From Croceicoccus ponticola (lineage in GTDB: Bacteria; Pseudomonadota; Alphaproteobacteria; Sphingomonadales; Sphingomonadaceae), in contig NZ_RXOL01000006.1 in the NCBI RefSeq assembly GCF_004004515.1, positions 62,001 to 126,000 of the forward strand: a DNA stretch of 64,000 bases, read 5' to 3'. Both the position numbers and the translations under genes were made by a program. Below the pieces are notes generated by a model. That model ran no database searches. It saw only the letters and a program-made list of their open reading frames with translations, and was not told the origin of the DNA. Positions 15,272-22,632 of this stretch are shown piece by piece. How positions within the stretch are numbered: the stretch's first letter is position 1; each line of letters begins with the position of its first letter.

Positions 15272-17844
15272 TCCGCAGCCTCCGCCACTTGTGTTTCGCG
15301 CAGAATCCCGGCGAGCTGCGGCCTGCAGCTGCCGCAGTTGGTACCGGCATTGAGCGCCCTGCCAATGGCGTCCACGCTGGACAGCCGCTGATCGGCGATG
15401 GCGGCAAGGATGGTGTTCAGCCCGATGTCGAAACAGACGCAAACCTGGCGGCCGGTGTCTGGTCGCGTGCCTGCGGGACGACCGGCGAGCAGTTCGGGCG
15501 GCGACCCAGCATCGTCGCCCAACTGCTGCCCGATCCATTCGCGCGAAGGCAGGTCGCCGTCGCGCGTGACGAACAACGCCGCGGAAAGGCGACCCATGTC
15601 GTCGAGCACCGCGACCCGCTTCATCCCCCGGCGCACGTCTTCGACGATCAGCCGGTCGCCTTCGGGCAGGACCGCTTCGACCGGCGCATCGCCCATGCCC
15701 GCCAATTCGACGATCCACCCCTTGGCGAGCCGCATCCGCGCCCAATAGAGGCAGTCCGGCGCCGCAGGTTCGTTCGCCGTGACGAGGAACGCGCGCCATT
15801 CCGGTGCGACCGGGGCGATCGCCGCGCCGCAATCCTTGAAGCCCGGTTGGCCCGAAACGGGATCCACATCGGGCGAAGTCAGGCGATTGGCGCGCCCGCC
15901 GCTGGCGAACAAGTCGGTCCAATGCATGGGCGCGAATATCGTGCCCGGCACCTGCGCATCGGTGACGCTGGCGCGCAGCACGGTGTTTCCGCGCGGCGTA
16001 TCGATTTGGGCAAGGCCGCCGTTGGTAATGCCATATCGCACCGCATCGTCAGGATGCACTTCGACCAGCGGTTCGCTGCGGTGGCGGGACAGGCGCGCCG
16101 ACAGGCCGGTGCGCGTCATCGTGTGCCATTGATCGCGGTAACGCCCGGTATTGAGCCGCAGCGGGAATGCCGGGTCGGCCGGTTTTGCGACCAGAGGCGC
16201 GACATCGATCAAACGCGCCTTGCGGTCGGGGAAGCAGAAACCGTCGGCCAAAAGCTTGCCCTCGCCCCAGCGAAAGGGTTGCAACGCGTCGTATTCCACA
16301 TCGGAAAGCCGGGCATGATCGGTCAGATCGAGCTTAAGCCCTCGCCGCTGTGCCAGCGCCGTCATCGCGGCATATTCGCGAAACACCGCGGCTGGCCCGG
16401 ACCAATCGAACGCGTCGCCATATCCCATCGCGGCGGCAACGTCGGCGATGATGCGCCAGTCGGCCCGCGCCTCCCCCGCAGGGGGCAGGAACCCGCGCTG
16501 GCGGCTGATCACGCGTTCCGAATTGGTGACCGTCCCATCCTTTTCCCCCCAGCCCATCGCGGGAAGTCGAACGTGGGCAAGCCGGGTGGTGTCGGTATCG
16601 GCCATGCAATCGGACACGACGACGAACGGACACTTTTCCAATGCCCCGCGCACGAACCCTGCGTCGGGCATCGACACGGCGGGATTGGTCGCCATGATCC
16701 AGATCGCCTTAATCCGGCCGTCGTCGACCGCGCGGAACATGTCGACCGCCTTCAGCCCCGGCGCCGTGCAGAGGTTCGGCGCAGCCCAGAAATCGGCGAC
16801 GGCAGCGCGCTCTTCATCCGAAAAACCGAGATGGCACGCCAGCGTCGAGGCAAGCCCGCCCACTTCACGCCCGCCCATCGCGTTCGGCTGGCCGGTGATC
16901 GAGAACGGCCCTGCCCCCGGCTTGCCGATACGCCCAGTGGCAAGGTGCAGGTTGATGATGGCATTGCCCTTGTCGGTTCCGCGCACCGACTGGTTCGATC
17001 CCATCGAAAATACCGTGATCATGCGCGGATGCGCCGCGACCATGTCGGCCAGCGCTTCGAAATTGGTGGGCAGCGCTTCGCCCGGCGCACCGACCAGCCC
17101 ATCCCAGAAGCCATCGGGCGTTACGCAGTGCTGCGCCATGAACGCTTCGTCCACTTCGCCGCGCCGCTTCATGTCGGCCAGCAGCGCGCGGAACAGCGGA
17201 ATATCGCCATCGGGCGCAACCGCGACGTGAAGGTCGGCTTCCTGCGCGGTTTCGGTCCGGCGCGGGTCGATCACGACGACTTTCGTGCTGTGGTCGCGAC
17301 GCGCTGCCTCGATCCGCTGCCACACGACGGGGTGGCACCACGCGGTGTTCGATCCGACGAGCAGGATCAGGTCCGCGGTTTCGAGGTCCTCGTACCCGAC
17401 CGGCACGTAATCCTCGCCAAAGGCGCGGTTGTGCGCGGCCACCGCGCTGGCCATGCAAAGCCGAGAATTGGTGTCGATGTTGCCGCTGCCGATGAAACCT
17501 TTCATCAGCTTGTTCGCGGCATAGTAATCTTCGGTCAGCAACTGGCCCGATACATAGAACGCCACGCTGTCCGGCCCGTGTTCGGCGATCGTGTCGGCAA
17601 ATGTGCGCGCAACGAAACGCGTCGCTTCATCCCAGCCGGCGGTGCGGTTGCCGATCATCGGGTGCGTCATGCGACCCTGCAGCCCGACCGTATCGCCCAG
17701 CGTCGTGCCCTTGATGCACAGCCGTCCATGGTTGGCAGGATGCGCATCGTCCCCCGCGATCGCCACCGAACGATTGATGCCCGGAGTCGCGACAATGCCG
17801 CAACCGACTCCGCAATAGGCGCATGTGGTGGCGATGCCCGACAT
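15268..17844 (-). CDS. nasA: Assimilatory nitrate reductase catalytic subunit
   Basis: An 858-residue cytoplasmic molybdoenzyme reducing nitrate to nitrite. A [4Fe-4S] site is formed by C8, C11, C15 and C43 (CAYCGVGC...LCIKG). The molybdopterin oxidoreductase body has no signal peptide; GSNTAWCHPVVWQRI and the NPAVSMPDAGFV region match the bis-MGD fold. The C-terminal 60 residues form a BFD-type [2Fe-2S] domain (CVCFDIG ... GTNCGSCRPQL), typical of the NasA subtype. It lies between nirD and cobA, starting 8 bases after nirD ends. Confidence 0.95.
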   Translation of the reverse strand: MSGIATTCAYCGVGCGIVATPGINRSVAIAGDDAHPANHGRLCIKGTTLGDTVGLQGRMTHPMIGNRTAGWDEATRFVARTFADTIAEHGPDSVAFYVSGQLLTEDYYAANKLMKGFIGSGNIDTNSRLCMASAVAAHNRAFGEDYVPVGYEDLETADLILLVGSNTAWCHPVVWQRIEAARRDHSTKVVVIDPRRTETAQEADLHVAVAPDGDIPLFRALLADMKRRGEVDEAFMAQHCVTPDGFWDGLVGAPGEALPTNFEALADMVAAHPRMITVFSMGSNQSVRGTDKGNAIINLHLATGRIGKPGAGPFSITGQPNAMGGREVGGLASTLACHLGFSDEERAAVADFWAAPNLCTAPGLKAVDMFRAVDDGRIKAIWIMATNPAVSMPDAGFVRGALEKCPFVVVSDCMADTDTTRLAHVRLPAMGWGEKDGTVTNSERVISRQRGFLPPAGEARADWRIIADVAAAMGYGDAFDWSGPAAVFREYAAMTALAQRRGLKLDLTDHARLSDVEYDALQPFRWGEGKLLADGFCFPDRKARLIDVAPLVAKPADPAFPLRLNTGRYRDQWHTMTRTGLSARLSRHRSEPLVEVHPDDAVRYGITNGGLAQIDTPRGNTVLRASVTDAQVPGTIFAPMHWTDLFASGGRANRLTSPDVDPVSGQPGFKDCGAAIAPVAPEWRAFLVTANEPAAPDCLYWARMRLAKGWIVELAGMGDAPVEAVLPEGDRLIVEDVRRGMKRVAVLDDMGRLSAALFVTRDGDLPSREWIGQQLGDDAGSPPELLAGRPAGTRPDTGRQVCVCFDIGLNTILAAIADQRLSSVDAIGRALNAGTNCGSCRPQLAGILRETQVAEAAE

Positions 17845-17852
17845 CGGTCAGG

Positions 17853-18227
17853 TCAGGCCGCGGCCGCGACGTCGCTGTCGTCGACAGGGATCTGTGGATT
17901 GAGCACCGCATCGCGCAGCAGGAACATGCGGCCGCCTTCGACCTTGGACGGGATAGTCGGCACGCAACCCTTGTCGTCACCCAGGGCGCGCCCGGTTTCG
18001 AGGCTGATGTTCCAGTTGTGCAGCGGGCAGGCCACGACATTGCCGTGAATGATCCCCTGTGACAACGGGCCCTGCTTGTGCGGGCACTTGTTGACCAGCG
18101 CAAAGATGTCGTTGCGCACCGTGCGGAATACGGCGATCTCCTCGCCCCCTTCGACCGGCAGGGTGCGCGCGGTGCCGGGTTCGATCTGATCGACCGGGCC
18201 GATATCGAGCCATTTCCCGAAGGGCAT
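17853..18227 (-). CDS. nirD: Nitrite reductase small subunit, Rieske-type
   Basis: A 124-residue partner of NirB with a Rieske-like fold. Unlike many NirD proteins it keeps a full cluster-binding pattern: CPHK (C-x-H) and CPLHNW (C-x-x-H), so it may carry a [2Fe-2S] centre. Its ATG overlaps the nirB stop in TAATG. Together with NirB it reduces nitrite to ammonium with NADH in the cytoplasm. Confidence 0.93.
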   Translation of the reverse strand: MPFGKWLDIGPVDQIEPGTARTLPVEGGEEIAVFRTVRNDIFALVNKCPHKQGPLSQGIIHGNVVACPLHNWNISLETGRALGDDKGCVPTIPSKVEGGRMFLLRDAVLNPQIPVDDSDVAAAA

Positions 18228-20755
18228 TATGCGTTCTCCATGATCGAAAGGGGGCGCACCTCGGCAATGTGGCTGTGGAGGTCGCGGCGATCGCCACCGG
18301 CGCGCGCGGCCCACGGGTCGTCCTGCCAGAAGGTCTGCGAATAGCGGAACCGGCGGGCGAGTTCGGTGACGGTCCCCGGCTTGGCGAACAGCGCCTCCTT
18401 CAGCCAGTCCATGCCCTTGCGCTCGATCCACGGGGCGGTGCGTTCGAGATAGCGGGCGTCTTCGCGATAAAGCTGGATGAAGGCGGCGCAGTGTTCCATC
18501 GCCTCTGCCTCCGTCTCCACCTTGCACAAAAGGTCGGTCGCGCGAACGTGGATGCCGCCGTTGCCGCCGACGTGCAGCTCGTATCCCGAATCGACGCAGA
18601 TGACGCCAAAGTCCTTGATCGTCGCTTCGGCGCAGTTGCGCGGGCAGCCGCTGACCGCGATCTTGAACTTGTGCGGCATCCAGCTGCCCCACGTCATGCG
18701 TTCGATCTGGACGCCCAGCCCGGTCGAATCCTGCGTGCCAAAGCGGCACCATTCGGACCCGACGCAGGTCTTTACCGTGCGCAGCGATTTGCCATAGGCG
18801 TGGCCCGAAACCATCCCGGCCGCGTTCAGGTCGGCCCAGATTGCGGGCAGGTCTTCCTTGCGGATGCCGAACAGGTCGATGCGCTGGCCACCGGTCACCT
18901 TGACCAGCCGGGCCTGATACTTGTCCGCCGCGTCCGCGATGGCGCGCAGTTCGTTGGGACTGGTGATTCCGCCCCACATGCGCGGGACGACGGAATAGGT
19001 GCCGTCCTTCTGGATATTGGCGTGGAGGCGTTCGTTGACGAAGCGGCTCTTCTGGTCGTCGACATACTCGCCCGGCCAAGCGCACAGCAGGTAATAGTTC
19101 AGCGCCGGGCGGCACGATGCGCAGCCGTCGGGCGTGGTCCAGTGCAGTTCCTGCATGACCTGCGGGATGACCTTGAGTTCTTTTTCGACGATCAGCTTGC
19201 GCACGTCGTCGTGGGTGAAGCTGGTGCACTTGCACATCGTCTTTGGCCCGGATTCCACCGCATCGTCGCCCAGCGTCACGGCCAGCAGGCTTTCGACCAG
19301 CCCCGTGCACGATCCGCAGCTGGCCGAAGCCTTGCAAGTGGACCGCACCGCATCGAGGCTGTGCGCCCCGCCCGAAATGCACGCGACGACCTGCGCCTTG
19401 GATACGCCGTTGCAGCCGCAGATCTCTGCGTCGTCCGAAAGGGCGGCAACGGCGGCATTAGGGTCCAGCAGGGCGCCTCCGCCGCTGGCAAAGGCCTGAC
19501 CGAAGATCAGTGCCTCGCGCACGTCCGAAATGTCTTCCTCCTTTCTCAGGAGGTCAAAGTACCAATTGCCGTCGGCGGTATCGCCATAAAGCACCGCGCC
19601 GACGATCCGGTCGTCCTTTACCACGACGCGCTTGTAGATGCCGCGGCTGGCATCGCGCATCACGATGTCTTCGCACCCGTCGCCGCCGGAAAAATCGCCG
19701 GCGGAAAACAGGTCGATGCCCGATACCTTCAGCTTGGTCGAAGTGACCGAGCCGCCGTAGCCGCTGGGCTGGTCGGTGGCATGATCGGCAAGGCTGCGGC
19801 ACATTTCCCAAAGCGGCGCGACAAGACCGTAGCAAAGGCCGCGATGCTGCACGCATTCGCCGACGGCAAGCACGTCGGGATCGGACGTCACCATGTGGTC
19901 GTCGACCATGATGCCGCGCTCGACCTCAAGACCTGCGGCCCGGGCAAGGCCGGTAGCGGGGCGGATCCCTGCGGCCATGACCACGATGTCGGCGGGGATG
20001 ATCGTGCCGTCTTCGAGCAGGACGGCGGCAACCTTGCCGTCATTGCCGACGATTTCCTTGGTGTTGGCGCTGGTCAGGATCGTCTGGCCACGGCTTTCCA
20101 GCTCGGCCTTCAACAGATAGCCCGCCGCTTCGTCGAGCTGACGTTCCATCAAAGTCGGCATCAGGTGGATGACGGTGACGCGCATGCCGCGAAGCGACAG
20201 TCCGTGCGCAGCCTCCAGCCCGAGCAGGCCGCCACCGATGACGACGGCGTTGCCGGCCCCTCCATTAGCGTCGCCCTTTTCCGCGGCGGCGAGCATCTTG
20301 TCGACGTCGTCGAGGTCGCGGAAGGTGACGACGCCGTCGAGATCCTTGCCCGGAATGGGGATGATGAACGGGTCGGAGCCGGTTGCGATCAAAAGCGTGT
20401 CATAACCTTCGATCCGGCCGCCGCGCGTGACGACCTTCCGGTTCTTTCGGTCGATCCCGGTCACCGGGTCGCCCGACACGAGGGCGATGCCGTTGTCATC
20501 GTACCAATCCTGGCCGTTGATGACGATTTCCTCGAACGACTTTTCGCCCGCCAGCACCGGCGACAACATGATCCGGTTGTAATTCACGCGCGGTTCGGCG
20601 CCGAAAATCGTCACGTCGAACCGCGTGCTGTCGCGGGCAAGGATTTCCTCGACCGCGCGGCAACCGGCCATGCCGTTGCCGATGACGACGAGCCTCCGCC
20701 GCTTTGCGGGGGTCGCGCTCGCCTCGCCTTTTTCCTGTGCCACGGTCACGTTCAT
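18227..20755 (-). CDS. nirB: NADH-dependent assimilatory nitrite reductase large subunit
   Basis: An 842-residue flavo-siroheme enzyme reducing nitrite to ammonium. Order of domains: pyridine nucleotide-disulfide oxidoreductase with FAD site VVIGNGMAGCRAVEEI (about residues 22-37) and NAD site VVIGGGLLGLEAA; one BFD-type [2Fe-2S] segment (ICGCNGVSKAQVV...CGSCTGLVE) followed by a second (MCKCTSFTHDDVR...GCASCRPALNYYL); then the siroheme/[4Fe-4S] domain with TCVGSEWCRFG and SGCPRNCAEATIKD. I begin at the ATG at 20755. The open frame runs on to 20983 only because the leader happens to be open; the leader contains a terminator and cannot be coding. Confidence 0.95.
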   Translation of the reverse strand: MNVTVAQEKGEASATPAKRRRLVVIGNGMAGCRAVEEILARDSTRFDVTIFGAEPRVNYNRIMLSPVLAGEKSFEEIVINGQDWYDDNGIALVSGDPVTGIDRKNRKVVTRGGRIEGYDTLLIATGSDPFIIPIPGKDLDGVVTFRDLDDVDKMLAAAEKGDANGGAGNAVVIGGGLLGLEAAHGLSLRGMRVTVIHLMPTLMERQLDEAAGYLLKAELESRGQTILTSANTKEIVGNDGKVAAVLLEDGTIIPADIVVMAAGIRPATGLARAAGLEVERGIMVDDHMVTSDPDVLAVGECVQHRGLCYGLVAPLWEMCRSLADHATDQPSGYGGSVTSTKLKVSGIDLFSAGDFSGGDGCEDIVMRDASRGIYKRVVVKDDRIVGAVLYGDTADGNWYFDLLRKEEDISDVREALIFGQAFASGGGALLDPNAAVAALSDDAEICGCNGVSKAQVVACISGGAHSLDAVRSTCKASASCGSCTGLVESLLAVTLGDDAVESGPKTMCKCTSFTHDDVRKLIVEKELKVIPQVMQELHWTTPDGCASCRPALNYYLLCAWPGEYVDDQKSRFVNERLHANIQKDGTYSVVPRMWGGITSPNELRAIADAADKYQARLVKVTGGQRIDLFGIRKEDLPAIWADLNAAGMVSGHAYGKSLRTVKTCVGSEWCRFGTQDSTGLGVQIERMTWGSWMPHKFKIAVSGCPRNCAEATIKDFGVICVDSGYELHVGGNGGIHVRATDLLCKVETEAEAMEHCAAFIQLYREDARYLERTAPWIERKGMDWLKEALFAKPGTVTELARRFRYSQTFWQDDPWAARAGGDRRDLHSHIAEVRPLSIMENA

Positions 20756-20781
20756 GTCGATCCTATGTTCCGCGCGCACGC

Positions 20782-20821
20782 AAAAAAGCCGCCTCGATCC
20801 CGTGAAAGGGTTCGGGGCGGC
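20782..20821 (-). terminator. Intrinsic terminator in the nirB leader
   Basis: On the minus strand GCCGCC (20821-20816) pairs with GGCGGC (20793-20788), with inner CGA/TCG and CCC/GGG pairs, followed at once by six T (20787-20782). It ends about 26 bases before the nirB ATG. Its 5' arm overlaps the P2 hexaloop hairpin, so the two folds exclude each other. Confidence 0.88.
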
Positions 20822-20886
20822 ACCGTTGCCACGCAATGTTGAAATGGTTCGCAGCGGATCGCGAAACACGCGCCCTTCGATGGGCG
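20817..20886 (-). promoter_or_regulatory. ANTAR (NasT) target: two hexaloop hairpins in nirB leader
   Basis: P1 at 20871-20886 is CGCCC-ATCGAA-GGGCG and P2 at 20817-20832 is GTGGC-AACGGT-GCCGC on the minus strand. Both loops have six bases with A at position 1 and G at position 4, the known ANTAR-protein recognition rule. P2 uses bases that also form the 5' arm of the terminator, so NasT binding would hold P2 and prevent termination, allowing nirB-nirD-nasA-cobA to be read when nitrate frees NasT from NasS. Confidence 0.85.
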
Positions 20887-20909
20887 GCGCAATCCGTGCG
20901 GTATTTGCG

Positions 20910-20938
20910 ATATACCCGATTCTAGCGCAGCGCGGCAA
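20910..20938 (-). promoter_or_regulatory. Predicted nirB promoter
   Basis: On the minus strand TTGCCG (-35), 17 bases, then GTATAT (-10). A start about 7 bases downstream (near 20903) would place both ANTAR hairpins and the terminator inside the transcript. This is by consensus only. Confidence 0.5.
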
Positions 20939-20948
20939 GCCGTTTTTT

Positions 20949-20964
20949 TGCAATGCAGCACGAA
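20949..20964 (-). promoter_or_regulatory. Shared nitrate-regulon operator motif (nirB copy)
   Basis: Minus strand TTCGTGCTGCATTGCA. It shares the core CGTGCTGCATTGCA with the nasT copy, and TTCGTGCTGC..TGCAA with the nrtA copy. Its centre lies about 53 bases before the predicted nirB start, a usual activator position. The binding protein is unknown; an NtrC-type activator is one possibility. Confidence 0.55.
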
Positions 20965-21025
20965 CGATTTGCTGCGCCGCCACCTCGTCGGCTTTTTCCC
21001 GCGTCGCATTCGTCAGCGACTACGG

Positions 21026-21057
21026 ATCAGGGTGCCCCGTTGCGGGGGCACCCTGAT
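21026..21057. terminator. Strong 13-bp hairpin between porin and nirB
   Basis: ATCAGGGTGCCCC (21026-21038) is perfectly mirrored by GGGGCACCCTGAT (21045-21057) around a 6-base loop. It lies about 90 bases after the porin stop (minus strand) and 62 bases before the nirB operator motif, so it probably ends the nrt-porin transcript and insulates the nirB promoter. There is no U-run. Confidence 0.6.
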
Positions 21058-21144
21058 TGTCGCCTCATTCAAAAAGACCAGCTTTGGCCCGATCTGCGAG
21101 GATCAATTCCCCAGGACCAAGCGTCATCGCCTGCACGTCCCGGA

Positions 21145-22389
21145 TCAGTACGCGAAGCTCACCTGCATCCACAGCTTCTTCGTGCTCGTGCCAAAGTCTT
21201 CGGCATCGTAGTCGGCGTATTTCACCGTCACGCCATAACCCTTGAGCTTGAAGCCCAAGGTGGCATCCCACTCTTCGCCGTAATCGAGCCCGCCGACGTC
21301 GCTTTCGAACTTGTGGTAAGTCACGCTGGCGTTGAGGCCGGGTAGCGCCTTGACGCCCTTGAAGGCATAACCGACGGTGGCGTAATAATCCTCAAGCCCG
21401 GCGTTCGGCGTCGCGAGGAACAGATCGGCGAAACCGTTGAATTTATGCAGCGTGGCCATGGGCGTGCTGATTCCACGGACCCCATCGTCGCTGCCCAGCT
21501 TTTCATAACCCGCGAGCAGGTTCACGCCCGCGACGGTCGCGCCCAGTTCGCCGTTGATGTAGTCGGCCGAATAGTCGATCGTATTGCCCTTGTAATCGCT
21601 CTGCTTCGCGTAGCTGGCGACGAAAGTCAGGGCGACCGGCGTGCCCAGCGGGATCTTGCCCGAAGCGATCGCGCCATAAGTCTGGCTGGACATGCCGATG
21701 GAGAGCGGTTCGCCCGCATCGTAATCGAGCAGATAGGCGAACCCGGTGACCGCAACGCCCCTAAGGTCGACGCCTGCGTTCACGAACACATGGTCACCGT
21801 CCAAAGCGGTGCGCAGCCCGGCATCGGCACCGAAGATCGTGCGCTGCGAAATCGAATAGGTTGCGTCCACCTTCACCGGACCGACATTGACGATGCCGCG
21901 CAGGGCATCGAACGTCTGTTCGTTCTGCCGCCAGCCGACATTGCCGACAAAGCGCGAAATGCCCAGCACAATGCGCTGGCGGCCCAGGGTCAGCGAACCG
22001 AACTTGCCCGCATAGCCGACTTGAAGCCGGTTGAGTTCGACGGTTTCGGGATCGGCGACAACGGAATAGGGTTCGGCGCCGAAATAACCGTTATTGCCCG
22101 CGATGGTGTCGTTGTAATCGTCGACGATGGCGAGCGTGGCTTCCGCCTCGGCCAGAAAGGAAAGTCCGCCGGTCTTCAGTTCCGCGCCCGCGACCATGCC
22201 CAACGTCACCGCATCGGCATCCAACCCGATCTCGTCCTGATCGACCGCCTCGTAACGCAGGACGCCTTCGATGATCGGGTCGAGCGTCACGCCTTCGCCA
22301 ATCGTGACCGGATCGCCGGCCTTGGCATGGGCGGTGCCGCCGAGTGCCATGCCCGAAACTGCCGCAAGCAAAAGTACCTGTTTCCTCAT
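21145..22389 (-). CDS. Outer-membrane beta-barrel porin (alginate-export/porin type)
   Basis: A 414-residue outer-membrane protein. The signal peptide ends near GTAHA|KAGDP, the rest is a series of alternating strands, and the C-terminus is KLWMQVSFAY, ending in an aromatic residue as expected for BAM substrates. The early VLRYEAVDQD and LEGEAE-like SFLAEAEATLAIVDDYND patches, plus NRLQVGYAGKFGSLTLGRQRIVL, resemble the alginate-export porin family. It has a GGAGG Shine-Dalgarno and follows nrtCD by 243 bases in the same direction. Its place within the nitrate cluster suggests it admits nitrate or nitrite across the outer membrane; that is an inference from context. Confidence 0.82.
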   Translation of the reverse strand: MRKQVLLLAAVSGMALGGTAHAKAGDPVTIGEGVTLDPIIEGVLRYEAVDQDEIGLDADAVTLGMVAGAELKTGGLSFLAEAEATLAIVDDYNDTIAGNNGYFGAEPYSVVADPETVELNRLQVGYAGKFGSLTLGRQRIVLGISRFVGNVGWRQNEQTFDALRGIVNVGPVKVDATYSISQRTIFGADAGLRTALDGDHVFVNAGVDLRGVAVTGFAYLLDYDAGEPLSIGMSSQTYGAIASGKIPLGTPVALTFVASYAKQSDYKGNTIDYSADYINGELGATVAGVNLLAGYEKLGSDDGVRGISTPMATLHKFNGFADLFLATPNAGLEDYYATVGYAFKGVKALPGLNASVTYHKFESDVGGLDYGEEWDATLGFKLKGYGVTVKYADYDAEDFGTSTKKLWMQVSFAY

Positions 22390-22568
22390 TTCACTTTACC
22401 TCCATGACGCCGGGCGTTTTCCCCTTACTTGGGGGTGTTCTTGACCCGGCAGGGTCCCTGAACTTTTTTGCGCAAGCGTCATTGCCCGCTGCGATGTCGG
22501 TGAAAGGGGGACACCATCGTCCGCCGTTGGTCAGGGCCGCGCGGAGGCAGGCGCCATTGCCTGTCCCT

Positions 22569-22585
22569 GCCCCGCGTGGCGGGGC
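22569..22585. terminator. GC-rich hairpin after nrtCD
   Basis: GCCCCGC-GTG-GCGGGGC, a perfect 7-bp stem with a 3-base loop, 47 bases beyond the nrtCD stop. There is no U-tract. It may stabilise the upstream mRNA end or partly terminate, giving the porin its own level. The rest of 22390-22632 holds only small stems and the porin ribosome site. Confidence 0.4.
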
Positions 22586-22632
22586 GCAGCATGTTCGGCC
22601 CGCGCTGTTGCGTCAGGCCGGAAGAAGTCGGT

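Noticed and set aside
15289-20842. Two giant plus-strand open frames (919 and 857 codons) opposite nasA and nirB
   Set aside because: Shadows of GC-rich coding in which the third-position bias removes stops. Compositions are Arg/His/Ala-rich and no domain is seen, while the minus strand carries complete enzymes.
20949-20964. Sigma-54 promoter at the shared nitrate motif
   Set aside because: TTGC fits a -12 element, but the GG at -24 with the needed spacing is missing in all three copies. A separate -35/-10 pair at 17-bp spacing is a better candidate.
22548-22632. Third ANTAR element in the porin leader
   Set aside because: One hairpin CAGGC-AATGGC-GCCTG fits the A1/G4 loop rule, but I find no well-formed second hexaloop and no U-tract terminator before the porin gene.
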